Below are positions 45,912-55,320 of a stretch of DNA of 64,000 nt, piece by piece. The translations under genes and the position numbers were made by a program. The number at the start of each line of letters is the position of its first letter. Positions within the stretch are counted from its first letter, which is position 1. Source of the stretch: Sphingobium sp. YR768 (GTDB taxonomy: Bacteria > Pseudomonadota > Alphaproteobacteria > Sphingomonadales > Sphingomonadaceae); assembly GCF_900111125.1 (NCBI RefSeq), contig NZ_FOGE01000003.1, forward strand, positions 186,001 to 250,000, read 5' to 3'. The notes beneath the pieces were generated by a model, which was not told where the DNA came from, made no database searches, and saw nothing but the letters and a program-made list of their open reading frames with translations.

Positions 45912-46901
45912 TCAGAAGGCGGTGCTGATCGAGCAGGCGGCCGGGCCCAGAATGACGACGAACAGGGTCGGCAGGATGAACAGAATCAGCGGCACCGTCA
46001 TGATCGCGGGCAGACGCGCGGCCTTTTCCTCGGCGCGCATCATGCGTTCATGCCGGAACTCGGCCGACAGCACACGCAGCGCGGAAGCCAGCGGCGTGCC
46101 ATATTTCTCGGTCTGGATCATGGTCGTGACCACGCCCTTGACCGCATCCAGCTTCACGCGGGTCGCCAGATTCTCGAACGCCATGCGACGTTCGGTCAGG
46201 AAACTGAGTTCGATCGCGGTGAGCTGAAACTCGTCGCCCAGTTCGGGATAGGCCTTGCCCAGTTCCCGCGCCACGCGGCTGAAGGCGGCGTCGACGGTCA
46301 GACCCGCTTCGGCGCAGATCACCAGCAGGTCGAGCGCATCGGGCAAGCCCTTGCGGATCGCGGCCGACCGCTTCTGCACCTTGTTATTGATATAGATGTC
46401 CGGCGCCTTGTACGACAGCAGCAGGACCGCGGCGAAGGCGAAGAAGCGCTTCATCGGACCCCATTCGGGTTCGATGCCGACGATATAGAGCAGGATCGCG
46501 GCCAGACCGCCCAGAACGATCGGCAGGATCATGCGGCCGAAGATCACGGCGACCGCCCAGTCCTTCGACCGGATACCAGCCTGCGCCAGACGGATCTGCG
46601 CATCCTTCAGCTGATCGTCCTGCAAGACCTTCAGGCTCGACAGGAAGGACCGCATATGATCGGTCGTCTGGTTCTTCTTGACCAGGCTGACGCGGCGCTT
46701 GCCGGTCGATGCCGTGATGCCGGCCTTGAGCTGCTCGCGCCGCTCGTTCAGCGCTTTCACGCGCTTCGCCATCGGATCGCGCACGGTCATCACCGCATAG
46801 AGCGCGAACAAGACGGCCAGCGTCGCCAGTGCGGCCAGCAACGTACCGAAATCGGTAGCCGTCAGGCCGAACAGGGTACCGGCGGGGGTCGGGGCGTCCA
46901 T
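45912..46901 (-). CDS. tadC: Tad pilus inner-membrane protein TadC
   Basis: A 329-residue type II/IV secretion F-domain platform protein of the Flp/Tad pilus. It has membrane spans near residues 12-32 and 110-160 and C-terminally (MTVPLILFILPTLFVVILGP), with the F-domain DLLVICAEAGLTVDAAFSRVARELG in between. Last visible gene of the pilus operon, 19 bases after tadB. Confidence 0.92.
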   Translation of the reverse strand: MDAPTPAGTLFGLTATDFGTLLAALATLAVLFALYAVMTVRDPMAKRVKALNERREQLKAGITASTGKRRVSLVKKNQTTDHMRSFLSSLKVLQDDQLKDAQIRLAQAGIRSKDWAVAVIFGRMILPIVLGGLAAILLYIVGIEPEWGPMKRFFAFAAVLLLSYKAPDIYINNKVQKRSAAIRKGLPDALDLLVICAEAGLTVDAAFSRVARELGKAYPELGDEFQLTAIELSFLTERRMAFENLATRVKLDAVKGVVTTMIQTEKYGTPLASALRVLSAEFRHERMMRAEEKAARLPAIMTVPLILFILPTLFVVILGPAACSISTAF

Positions 46902-46920
46902 AATCTCTTGTCCTTCCCCG

Positions 46921-47919
46921 TCAGATTTCGAAATTGACCATCTGGGCCATGATGAAGGCGCCGATGCCCATCCAGCACATGCCGCCGATGCCGATCACCT
47001 GCATCGTGCTGAGCCCGAATACGCCCGCCGGATCGGGGGTGAAGAAGGGGCTCATATAGTCGAAGTTGATGTAGCAGATCATGCCGAACACCAGGAAAGG
47101 CAGCACGCCGATGATATAGGCGGACGCCTTGGATTCCGACGACATCGCCCGGATCTTCAGCTTCATCTGTGCACGCTGGCGCAACACGGTGGCCAGGTTC
47201 GACAGGGTTTCCGCCAGATTGCCGCCCGTTTCCCGCTGAATCGCCAAAGTGATGACGAAGAACTGGAATTCGGGCGTCCCCAGCCGATCGGCGGTTTCCT
47301 GAAGCGCCTGCTCCATGGACCGACCGATCTTGATACGTTCTGTGATCAGCTTGAATTCCTCGCCCACCGGCCCCGGAATTTCGCTCGACACCACGCCCAG
47401 CGTTTCCGCGATCGGCAGGCCGGAGCGCAGACCGCGTGTCAGCAGTTCCAGCGCATCGGGAAATTTGGCGTTGAACTTGTTGATACGGCCCTTGATCAGA
47501 CGCCCGACCCACCAGTGCGGCAGGCCCAGCCCCGCCGCCAGCCCGACCATGAGGGCGAACAGGAAGGGAAAGCCGCGCAACATCAGGAACATCGTGATCA
47601 GCAGGAAGGTGATGGCGCTGCCCGTCATATACTGGCTGAGCGTCCACTTCTTGCCGGTCATGCGCAGCCGCTTGGTCAGATTCTCCGGATTGGGAATCAG
47701 CGACACCAGCATCTTGGCTTCATTGCCGGGCATGCGGTTGGAAATCGCCTTGCGCATCCGCGCTTCCAGCAGCGCCTCGGCGGAATCGCTATGCCGACCA
47801 CGGATCAGCGCGACACGGCGCTTGCGCGCTTTCTCCGGCGAAGGACCGGCAAAGGCAACCGCGACGACCCCGATCAGGGTCATCACCAGCACCATTATCA
47901 GGATGAAATTGCCGTCCAT
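46921..47919 (-). CDS. tadB: Tad pilus inner-membrane protein TadB
   Basis: A 332-residue platform protein partner of TadC. An N-terminal span (FILIMVLVMTLIGVVAVAFAG) is followed by paired spans at about 90-130, the F-domain ALELLTRGLRSGLPIAETLGVV, the helix FQFFVITLAIQRETGGNLAETL, and a C-terminal span. It starts 53 bases after the cpaE stop, where the ATPase gene cpaF/tadA would be expected. Confidence 0.92.
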   Translation of the reverse strand: MDGNFILIMVLVMTLIGVVAVAFAGPSPEKARKRRVALIRGRHSDSAEALLEARMRKAISNRMPGNEAKMLVSLIPNPENLTKRLRMTGKKWTLSQYMTGSAITFLLITMFLMLRGFPFLFALMVGLAAGLGLPHWWVGRLIKGRINKFNAKFPDALELLTRGLRSGLPIAETLGVVSSEIPGPVGEEFKLITERIKIGRSMEQALQETADRLGTPEFQFFVITLAIQRETGGNLAETLSNLATVLRQRAQMKLKIRAMSSESKASAYIIGVLPFLVFGMICYINFDYMSPFFTPDPAGVFGLSTMQVIGIGGMCWMGIGAFIMAQMVNFEI

Positions 47920-47972
47920 CGTCTCGCCCGTTCGTCATGCTGGGGCGCCGCCACGTCGGGCAGCGCCGATGA

Positions 47973-49262
47973 TCAGTCTTCCAGCGCAGCCTTGTCCTTG
48001 CGGCGCGTAGGCAACATCGCCTTGAAGTCGATTTTGCCGAGCAGGGAATCGCCCTTGCGCGCAGCCCCCTTGCCCAGATCGACACCCTCGGGCGCTGCGG
48101 TGGTGCCCAGCGCCAGTTCCATCAGGCTGGTGCAGGCCGCGCCGATCTTGCTGCCCTTGGCGGTTTCGGCCAGAGTCTTGCCCAATTTGGCGGCCTGCGA
48201 CGCGATGCGCAGGTCGAACGGCACGACGACATCCAGCTTCCGCTCGATCGACTGTTCGAAATCCTTGCGGCTGATTTCCGGCGATCCGGGATGGACGCGA
48301 TTGGCGACCACCAGAATGCGGGTCTGCGGCGCATTGCCCTTCAGCCAGGAAAGAAGGCGGATCGTGTCGCGCGCCGACGCCAGCGTCAGTTCCGACACAA
48401 CCAGCGCGACATTCACGTCGGTCATCAGGTGCGGATGCTGGATCAGCATGCCTCGTGGCAGATCGATAACGCTGCATTCGAAGGCGGCGCGGAACTCCTC
48501 CAGCAACTGGTAGAAAGCCCCGCCATCGGTCATCATCGGCTGGCTGATCGGCGCTTCGGCCGACAGGATCGCCAGCGTATCGCTGGCCCGCACCATCGCA
48601 CGTTCGATGAACAGCCCGTCGATGCGGCTGGGATTTTCGATCGCGTCGGTCAGGCCACGGCCCGGCTCCAGATCCATCGCCAGCGCATTGGTGCCGAAAT
48701 GCACGTCAAGGTCGAGCAGCGCGGTAGGGCGCTTCTTCTTCTCCGACAGCATCCAGGCAAGCGAAGTCGCAATGCTGGAGGCGCCAACGCCGCCGCGCGT
48801 GCCGATGACGGCCATGGTGCAATGCGGGCGTTCCGGGCCGGTGTCGCGCGGCGCCATGAACACGGCCTGCGCCTGTGCCAGTGCATCGCGCAGCTGATCC
48901 GCGCCGAAGGGCTTGAGCAGATAATCCTGAATGCCGCTGGCGACGAGATCGCGATAGAGGCGCACGTCGTTGACCTGCCCGGCGGCGATCACCACCGTAC
49001 CGGGTTCGCATACTTCGGCCAGCGAGTTGATGTCGTTCAGCGGATCGCCGCTTTCGGACATGTCGACGAACAGGATTTGCGGTGACGCGGTGATCGACAG
49101 GCTCTGCACGGCATTGCGCATGCCGCCCTTGTTCACCTTTTCCGGGGCCCAGCCCAGTTCGGCCGCAACCGCACGCAGCAGGTCGAAACTATGGTCGTCG
49201 CACACGAAGGCATGGAAGGGATCGCGCGGTCCCGGACCACCGGGTTTCCATGGAGCGTTCAT
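47973..49262 (-). CDS. cpaE: Pilus assembly ATPase-like protein CpaE/TadZ
   Basis: A 429-residue MinD/ParA-like protein that places the Tad machinery at the cell pole in Caulobacter. Residues 1-130 form a receiver-like domain (ILFVDMSESGDPLNDINSL), then a ParA-type domain with a deviant Walker A IGTRGGVGASSIATSLAWML and ALLDLDVHFGTNALAMDLEPG. The ATG at 49262 is used since the longer frame overlaps cpaD. Spacing and order match the cpa operon. Confidence 0.92.
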   Translation of the reverse strand: MNAPWKPGGPGPRDPFHAFVCDDHSFDLLRAVAAELGWAPEKVNKGGMRNAVQSLSITASPQILFVDMSESGDPLNDINSLAEVCEPGTVVIAAGQVNDVRLYRDLVASGIQDYLLKPFGADQLRDALAQAQAVFMAPRDTGPERPHCTMAVIGTRGGVGASSIATSLAWMLSEKKKRPTALLDLDVHFGTNALAMDLEPGRGLTDAIENPSRIDGLFIERAMVRASDTLAILSAEAPISQPMMTDGGAFYQLLEEFRAAFECSVIDLPRGMLIQHPHLMTDVNVALVVSELTLASARDTIRLLSWLKGNAPQTRILVVANRVHPGSPEISRKDFEQSIERKLDVVVPFDLRIASQAAKLGKTLAETAKGSKIGAACTSLMELALGTTAAPEGVDLGKGAARKGDSLLGKIDFKAMLPTRRKDKAALED

Positions 49263-49263
49263 A

Positions 49264-49932
49264 TTACTGGCCTCCGCCTCCTGCGCTGAGTTGCTTGAGA
49301 TCGCCGGCGCCCGACGGCGCCTTTTCGCGATAGGTCGAAATGGCGCGGTTGGATGTCGCGGTGCGCAGGTCGCTGTCCGTGCTCTGGCCACGGACCAGAT
49401 CTTCGGGGTTGGCGACCATCGCCGCCCAGTTGCTGTTCACGCCGCAGCCGAAATTGGATGTCGTCGCCAGGCTCATGTTGGTTTCCTGGGTGGCGTGCCA
49501 GTCCGGGCAACCCGGAACGCTGGCCGTCGCACGCCGCACGATCAGGCGGACGCTGCCTGCCGGCGCGGCACCGGCGGCGGCCGAGCCGTCCTCCGCCACC
49601 AACAGCCCATGACGGGCCACCAGATTGGCGACATCTTCGCGCACAGCCGGGCTGTAATAGCCGCCAGCGGTCACGATCGCGATCTGATCGCCATAGCCAA
49701 GACCGATCGACGCGAACCAGTCATTGAGCCGACCGGCTTCCGGGGCCGACAGGCCCCCATTCGATCCGGTCTGCACGTCGAACGTGTAGGCGGCATAGTT
49801 GACGACCGGCTGATGCACCGATTCCACGCTGCGATTGGCGGAGTCGGTGACGCAGCCTGCCAGCGGCAGGGCCATCAGGGCCAGCGCGGTGAGGGTCCGC
49901 AAGGACCGACGATTACGGATGGGGGAGGTCAT
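49264..49932 (-). CDS. cpaD: Pilus assembly lipoprotein CpaD
   Basis: A 222-residue lipoprotein with lipobox LAGC (residues 24-27), then the CpaD domain (GDQIAIVTAGGYYSPAVREDVANLVA and the CPDWHATQETNMSLATTSNFGCG segment with paired Cys). It ends in a Gly-rich tail. It stabilises the outer-membrane secretin of the Tad system. The stop lies 1 base before the cpaE start. Confidence 0.92.
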   Translation of the reverse strand: MTSPIRNRRSLRTLTALALMALPLAGCVTDSANRSVESVHQPVVNYAAYTFDVQTGSNGGLSAPEAGRLNDWFASIGLGYGDQIAIVTAGGYYSPAVREDVANLVARHGLLVAEDGSAAAGAAPAGSVRLIVRRATASVPGCPDWHATQETNMSLATTSNFGCGVNSNWAAMVANPEDLVRGQSTDSDLRTATSNRAISTYREKAPSGAGDLKQLSAGGGGQ

Positions 49933-49947
49933 GTCTTGATCCTTCCG

Positions 49948-51432
49948 TCAGAAGCTGAAGCCGGGGGCGACCGTACCGGCCTTGGCCGGCTTGTCGCTGC
50001 GGGGGGCAATCGCCGCCTGCGGTCCGGGCACCGGGACCGGCGCGCCGGGCGCACGGGTCGGCTGATAGCTGCGCGCGCCGCTCACGCCGTCCGTCTCCTG
50101 CTGCAACAACAGGCCCTGTGGCTCGGTCGCGTTGCGGAAACCGTCGGTCGGCAGCCGCACGTCGGACGCATTCATCGGCTTCACCAGATAAGGCGTGACG
50201 GCGATGACCAGTTCGGTTTCGTTGCGCTGGAAGCTGCGCGACTTGAACAGGCTGCCCAGGATCGGGATATCACCCAGCCCCGGCACCTTGTTGATCGTGT
50301 TGCCGGTTTCGTTGTTGAGCAGACCCGCGATCATGAAGGCCTGTCCCGAACCCAGTTCCACCGTCGTTTCAGCGGTGCGGCTCTTCAGCGCAGGCACATC
50401 CGAATTGACCGAGAAGTCGAGGCTGGACACCGTCGGCCGCACACGCAGCGAGATGCGGCCATCGGCCAGCACCGTCGGCGTGAAGGCCAGTTGGACGCCA
50501 TATTGCTTGAACTGGATGCTGTTGCCCGACGACGGACCATTATTGACCGTATAGGGATATTCGCCACCGGCCAGGAAGCTGGCGGTTTCGCCCGACAGCG
50601 CGGTCAGATTGGGCTGCGCCAATGTCGTCGACAGGCCGCTCGATTCCGCAAGGTCCAGCGCACCGGCAATGTCCATGCCCAGCAGACGGGCAACGCCGCC
50701 AAGGCTGTAGGAGCCATCAGTCGGGTTATTGAAAGTCCACGAATTATTATCGCTGTCGTAGGTGACAAAGTCGCGACTACCGCCGCCGATCGAACCGCCA
50801 ATCTTGCCGCCGCCACGATCGGCGCTGGAGAAATTGGTGCCGATCTTATGGCCCAGATCCTTGCTGACCTCGGCGATCTTGACCTGCAACATGACCTGCA
50901 ACGGCGTCGCCATGCGCAGGCGGCTGACCACGGTCACGTCCTTGCCGACGAAGGCCTGCGTCAGGCGTTCGGCCTCAGCCGCGTCTTCGGGCGCCTGGAT
51001 CGTGCCGGTCAGCAGCACCATGCCATTCATCTTGTTGACCGCGATACTGGCGCCGGGCATCGCCAGACGCAGCATGTCATCAATGCTGGTCAGATTATTG
51101 CCGACGCGGACAGTGCCGGAAAACAGCACCTTGCCATTGGTCGCCGTGGCGAAGACGGTGGTTTCACCGGGCTTCTTGGCGATCAGGTAAAGCTGGTTCT
51201 GCGACCGGACATGCACGTCGACCACGTCGGGATCGGCGATCACCACGTCCGACATCTTGGCCGGCAGGTTGACCACCCGGCTGCCACCTACCGACAGCAG
51301 GATCGCATTGTCCTGCATGGCGGAAGGTGCGGCATTGAGTGCGGCGACGGGCGCAGCGGCTGCCACGACGGCCAGGCCCAGGGCGATCGCCGGAGCGGCG
51401 AAGCGCGGCGCGCGATAGTGCAAGCTCTTCAT
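49948..51432 (-). CDS. cpaC: Tad pilus secretin CpaC
   Basis: A 494-residue outer-membrane secretin for the Flp pilus. It has a signal peptide (about 1-36), N-terminal pilus/BON domains (VGGSRVVNLPAKMSDVVIADPDVVDV; GTIQAPEDAAEAERL), and the secretin core with ETASFLAGGEYPYTV and VPGLGDIPILGSLFKSRSFQ. A Pro/Ala-rich tail of about 60 residues follows. It sits between cpaB and cpaD with short gaps. Confidence 0.95.
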   Translation of the reverse strand: MKSLHYRAPRFAAPAIALGLAVVAAAAPVAALNAAPSAMQDNAILLSVGGSRVVNLPAKMSDVVIADPDVVDVHVRSQNQLYLIAKKPGETTVFATATNGKVLFSGTVRVGNNLTSIDDMLRLAMPGASIAVNKMNGMVLLTGTIQAPEDAAEAERLTQAFVGKDVTVVSRLRMATPLQVMLQVKIAEVSKDLGHKIGTNFSSADRGGGKIGGSIGGGSRDFVTYDSDNNSWTFNNPTDGSYSLGGVARLLGMDIAGALDLAESSGLSTTLAQPNLTALSGETASFLAGGEYPYTVNNGPSSGNSIQFKQYGVQLAFTPTVLADGRISLRVRPTVSSLDFSVNSDVPALKSRTAETTVELGSGQAFMIAGLLNNETGNTINKVPGLGDIPILGSLFKSRSFQRNETELVIAVTPYLVKPMNASDVRLPTDGFRNATEPQGLLLQQETDGVSGARSYQPTRAPGAPVPVPGPQAAIAPRSDKPAKAGTVAPGFSF

Positions 51433-51433
51433 C

Positions 51434-52447
51434 TCACTTACCCCCGACCGGAACTTCGGTCACATTGGTGCCGCGCGCCACGCGGATCACAGGCCCCTTG
51501 AAGGCGACCGTGCCGACCGGTGCGCCATTGGCGGCCACCGCCATCGGCATCGGCGCATCCGCCTTGGCCGGAACGGAGCTGCGCTGGTAACGCGACACGT
51601 CGGCGCCGGTCGAATAGGTGGAGCCACGGTCGACCGGGCGAGCGGCCAGCTTGGCGATGATTGCCTTTTCGGCGTTCGCATTGGCATTGCCGGGCAGGTC
51701 GACATCGGTGCCGGCGATCGCCGCATCCAGATCCGACACATTGTCCGCCATCGACCGCAGCGACATGGACAGCGATCCGATGGTCTGCGACACCGCAATC
51801 TTCTCGGCAATCTTGGGCGTCACTTCGATCGTGACGTTGGAATAGGTGCGGACCTCCGGCTTGCCGTCGGCGCCCATCGCATCCATGCGCTGGTCGGTGG
51901 CAAGCACGCGCAGGTTGCGCAGGATGGTTTCGGACACCTTGAGCGGATCGCCGTCGCCGCCGCCATTGACGCTCTGCGTCAGAACCAGATCGATGCGATC
52001 ACCGGGAAAGACGAAGCCCGCGACCGAGCTTTGCGCCGATACCGGCACCGTCACGGCGCGCATGCCCGGCCCGAGAGCGGCCGCCAGGAAGCCACGGTCT
52101 CCCGGCTTCACCAGCGCACCCTGCGTCAGCGGCTGACCGGCGGTGATGGCGGTGCGTACGACGCTGCCGGCCAGTTTCACCGGATCGGCCTGCCCCTTGA
52201 GATAATAGGCCTGTTCGATCAGATCCTTGGGCCAGGGCTGGAAGCGGAAGCTCTCTGCGTCCAGGATCGTACCCACGGGCAGCGCCTTTGTCGCGACCAG
52301 CACATGGGGCTGATCAGCTTCGACCGGCATGTTCGCGGCATTGACCTGCGGCGCACTGGATGAGCTTAACATGCTGCGCGCAAGCAAGGCTGTAGTGACC
52401 GCTATGATTAGCGCTCCCACCAGCAGCACGATCTTCTTAGCATCCAT
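51434..52447 (-). CDS. cpaB: Flp pilus assembly protein CpaB (RcpC)
   Basis: A 337-residue periplasmic protein anchored by an N-terminal segment (MDAKKIVLLVGALIIAVTTA). A SAF-like domain (VATKALPVGTILDAESFRFQPWP) and the RcpC domain (VPVSAQSSVAGFVFPGDRIDLVLTQ) follow. Start ATG 52447 is preferred over 13 codons upstream. Its 3' end adjoins cpaC. Confidence 0.93.
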   Translation of the reverse strand: MDAKKIVLLVGALIIAVTTALLARSMLSSSSAPQVNAANMPVEADQPHVLVATKALPVGTILDAESFRFQPWPKDLIEQAYYLKGQADPVKLAGSVVRTAITAGQPLTQGALVKPGDRGFLAAALGPGMRAVTVPVSAQSSVAGFVFPGDRIDLVLTQSVNGGGDGDPLKVSETILRNLRVLATDQRMDAMGADGKPEVRTYSNVTIEVTPKIAEKIAVSQTIGSLSMSLRSMADNVSDLDAAIAGTDVDLPGNANANAEKAIIAKLAARPVDRGSTYSTGADVSRYQRSSVPAKADAPMPMAVAANGAPVGTVAFKGPVIRVARGTNVTEVPVGGK

Positions 52448-52498
52448 GACGAAATTCGCCTCCCTTAAATGGGTGCACAGCCCCAAGCACCCTAGTCA

Positions 52499-52972
52499 TC
52501 ACGCAAATTGGTTAAGATATCGTTCGCCAAGCATCCACAGCGCGGCAATGGAGATGGCGACGCCGTAGGGAATTTCCGGCTGACCCGGCTTTTTCTTCAT
52601 CCTGTGGTGCACGACCGTCGCGATCGTCACCACGCCGCCCAGCAGCGCCATCAGCATGATCAGCGTCATCGTCGCCTGCCACGGAAACCACAGGGCGAGC
52701 GCGCCCAGCAGCTTCACGTCGCCACCGCCCATCATGCCGACGGCGAACAGCGCGGCGAACAGCGCGAAGACGATCACGCCCACCAGCAACTGCACCGCCA
52801 TGTCGGGCCAGAAAGACAGACCACAGGCGATCCACCAGACCGGCGCCAGCAAGGCGACGGCCAGATTCAGGCGGTTGGAGATGATGCGGGCGCGCAGGTC
52901 CGTGATCGCTGCCAGGATCAACAACGCTCCCAGAACGCCTATGAGCGCAAGCCTGAAAAATTCCCCCGTCAT
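52499..52972 (-). CDS. cpaA: Prepilin peptidase CpaA (A24)
   Basis: A 157-residue membrane aspartic peptidase that processes Flp-type prepilins. The catalytic Asp residues lie in AAITDLRARIISN (about residue 25) and GMMGGGDVKLLGA (about residue 85), with six hydrophobic spans. First gene of the operon; no flp pilin gene is seen upstream, where an alpha/beta hydrolase gene diverges. Confidence 0.93.
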   Translation of the reverse strand: MTGEFFRLALIGVLGALLILAAITDLRARIISNRLNLAVALLAPVWWIACGLSFWPDMAVQLLVGVIVFALFAALFAVGMMGGGDVKLLGALALWFPWQATMTLIMLMALLGGVVTIATVVHHRMKKKPGQPEIPYGVAISIAALWMLGERYLNQFA

Positions 52973-53013
52973 GGTGCTTGTGCCTAGACCATATGGCTTA
53001 CCAAAGCGTAACC

Positions 53014-54003
53014 ATGGGACCCATGGATTCGCCGGACTTCCCCGCAGCCCTTCCCCTGCCCCCGATCGACCGCCGCGCCTGGCCGATGGGCGGGCGGCTG
53101 GACTATTGGCATGCGCCCGATGGCTGGGCGATCCGCCGCTATCGGCTGGGCAGCGGCACGCGCGGCCGGATGCTGGTGCTGGGCGGTCGCGGCGACATGA
53201 TCGAGAAATATCTGGAGGTCATCCATCACTGGGCGACGCGCGGCTGGGCCGTGACCAGTTTCGACTGGCGCGGACAGGGCGGATCGGGGCGACTGACCGA
53301 CGATCCGCTGTGCGGGCATATCGGGGATTTTGCCGATTATATCGCCGATCTCCATGGCCTGGCGGCCGACTGGCGGGCGGAAGGCCATGGGCCAACCGCT
53401 ATCGTAGGCCATAGCATGGGCGGCCATATGCTGGTCCGCGCGCTGGCCGAAGGCATGATGCCGCCCGACGCCGCCGTGGCTGTCGCGCCGATGCTAGGGC
53501 TGCATACCGCGCCCATGCCGCGCTGGCTGGCAGTCGCGATGGCCAGGGCCATGATCGCGCTGGGCCATGGCGAAAAGCGCGCCTGGACGCAGAAGGAAAA
53601 TTCGGAGCGGTTGCGGCGTATCCGACAGAAAAGACTGACCCACGACCCGGATCGTTATGCCGACGAAATCTGGTGGCGCGATCATAGCCGGGAGATCGCG
53701 CTGGGTCCGCCAAGCTGGAACTGGGTATTACAGGCGCTCGAATCGACAGGGGGACTGGCGCATGGCGATGCTGTCGCCCGCATCGCCACACCGCTGCTGA
53801 TTCTGGCGACGCGGATCGACCAACTGGTGTCCACGCCGGTCATCCGGCAGGTCGCGGCGCGCATTGCCGGGGCGCGCCTGCATGTCTATGGGCCTGAAGC
53901 CGCGCATGAAATCCTGCGCGAACTCGATCCGGTCCGGCTCGATGCGCTAGCCCGGATCGATGCCTTTCTGGACGAGACTGCATTGGACGAAAGCGGCCGT
54001 TGA
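53014..54003 (+). CDS. Alpha/beta hydrolase, lysophospholipase-like
   Basis: A roughly 330-residue serine hydrolase with the monoacylglycerol-lipase/lysophospholipase layout: FDWRGQGGSGRL, nucleophile elbow VGHSMGGHM, Asp in LATRIDQLVS and His in GPEAAHEIL. Several possible starts exist (52993, 53014, 53023) and none has a strong ribosome-binding site. It overlaps the following oxidoreductase gene by TTGA. The lipid substrate is unknown. Confidence 0.85.
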   Translation: MGPMDSPDFPAALPLPPIDRRAWPMGGRLDYWHAPDGWAIRRYRLGSGTRGRMLVLGGRGDMIEKYLEVIHHWATRGWAVTSFDWRGQGGSGRLTDDPLCGHIGDFADYIADLHGLAADWRAEGHGPTAIVGHSMGGHMLVRALAEGMMPPDAAVAVAPMLGLHTAPMPRWLAVAMARAMIALGHGEKRAWTQKENSERLRRIRQKRLTHDPDRYADEIWWRDHSREIALGPPSWNWVLQALESTGGLAHGDAVARIATPLLILATRIDQLVSTPVIRQVAARIAGARLHVYGPEAAHEILRELDPVRLDALARIDAFLDETALDESGR

Positions 54004-55103
54004 CCCATCCCGATATCGTGATCATCGGCGGCGGCATGGCCGGCGCCAGCCTTGGCGCGAAACTGGCCGCCCATGCGAAGGTCATGATCCTGGAGATGGA
54101 GGATCGGGCCGGCTATCATGCGACCGGCCGGTCCGTCGCCTTCTGGGAGGAAAGCTATGGCGGGCCGATCGTCCAGCCGCTGACCACCCTGTCGGGACCG
54201 ATGCTGGCCACACCGGACCCGGATTTTCATGACGGCAGTTTCCTGTCGCCACGCGGCACGCTACATATCGGCCGGGCGGGCGACGAACCGCTGCGCGACA
54301 CACTGCTGAACAGCTTTGCCGGGCGGGTGGAGCTTCAGACCGTCGATCCGGCTGACATTGTGCCGGGTTTGCGACCCGGCTGGACGCTGGGCGTGATGGA
54401 GGCGAGTTGCCAGGACATCAACGTCGCCGCGCTCCATCAGGCCTATCTGCGCCAGTTCCGGCGACACGGCGGCGAAATCCGGCTGGCGACCCGGCTGGAG
54501 GCAGCGCGCAGCGACGGGACGGGATGGCTAATTGAAACACGCGAGGGGTCTGTCCAATGCGGCCTGCTGATCAATGCGGCCGGCGCCTGGGCCGATGATG
54601 TCGCCATCGCCTGTTGCGTGGCGCCGATCGGGATCACGCCACTGCGACGGACAGTGGTGCAGATCAGCGTGCCGGACCTGCCCTCCCCCGATATGCCGCT
54701 GATCATGGATCTGGCTTCGCGCTTCTATTTCAAGCCAGAGGGCCGCGACCGCATCTGGCTGACCCCGCATGATGAGGAACCCTCCCCGCCCTGCGACGCC
54801 GCGCCTGAAGAATTGGCGGTGGCGCAGGCGATCGCCCGGTTCGAGGAAGCGGTCGACTGGCGGGTCGGCAAGGTCGAACATAAATGGGCCGGGCTTCGCA
54901 GCTTCGCCCCGGACCGGACGCCGGTCTATGGCTTCGATCCCTCGGCACCGGGCTTTTTCTGGTTCGCCGGGCAAGGCGGTTTCGGCATCCAGACCGCGCC
55001 TGCGGCGGCGGCTCTGGCGGCGGCGCTGATCACCGGCACGGCCTTGCCGCCCGCCGTTGCCAGTCTGGATTCGCAGGCTTATTCTCCGACGCGGTTTCGC
55101 TGA
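54000..55103 (+). CDS. FAD-dependent amino-acid oxidoreductase (DAO family)
   Basis: A 367-residue D-amino-acid-oxidase-like flavoprotein. It has the FAD loop DIVIIGGGMAGASLGAKLA, GYHATGRSVAFWEESYGG (glycine-oxidase/sarcosine-oxidase style), LINAAGAWADDVA, and the C-terminal FAD contact FFWFAGQGGFGIQTAPAAA. It starts with TTG overlapping the hydrolase stop. An amino acid or secondary amine is the likely substrate. Confidence 0.87.
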   Translation: MTHPDIVIIGGGMAGASLGAKLAAHAKVMILEMEDRAGYHATGRSVAFWEESYGGPIVQPLTTLSGPMLATPDPDFHDGSFLSPRGTLHIGRAGDEPLRDTLLNSFAGRVELQTVDPADIVPGLRPGWTLGVMEASCQDINVAALHQAYLRQFRRHGGEIRLATRLEAARSDGTGWLIETREGSVQCGLLINAAGAWADDVAIACCVAPIGITPLRRTVVQISVPDLPSPDMPLIMDLASRFYFKPEGRDRIWLTPHDEEPSPPCDAAPEELAVAQAIARFEEAVDWRVGKVEHKWAGLRSFAPDRTPVYGFDPSAPGFFWFAGQGGFGIQTAPAAAALAAALITGTALPPAVASLDSQAYSPTRFR

Positions 55104-55127
55104 CGAAACGAGTCCGGAGAGAAAGCC

Positions 55128-55304
55128 ATGGCGCACAAATTCGTGATCGAAAAGAACAAGGCTGGCGAGTTCGTCGCCAAGTTCAAATATAATAGCGAAG
55201 TCATCTTCTGGACCGAAGGCTATGCCAGCAAGGCAGGCGCCCGCAACGCCATTGAGTCGGTGCTGAAAAACGGCCCCGGCGCGCCGGTGGAAGAGGCGGA
55301 ATAG
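55128..55304 (+). CDS. YegP-like DUF1508 small protein
   Basis: A 58-residue protein beginning MAHKFVIEKNKAGEFVAKFK with a single YegP/DUF1508 repeat: FVIEKNKAGEFVAKFKYN, then WTEGYASKAGARNAIESVLKNG. A GAGAG-type ribosome-binding site precedes the ATG. Larger homologues hold two repeats. The function is unknown. It follows the oxidoreductase by 24 bases and is too short for many gene callers. Confidence 0.85.
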   Translation: MAHKFVIEKNKAGEFVAKFKYNSEVIFWTEGYASKAGARNAIESVLKNGPGAPVEEAE

Positions 55305-55320
55305 TCGCTTCCATCCCATA

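Noticed and set aside
48970..51501. 843-codon open frame opposite cpaC-cpaE
   Set aside because: Spans several genuine opposite-strand genes and their gaps; shadow frame.
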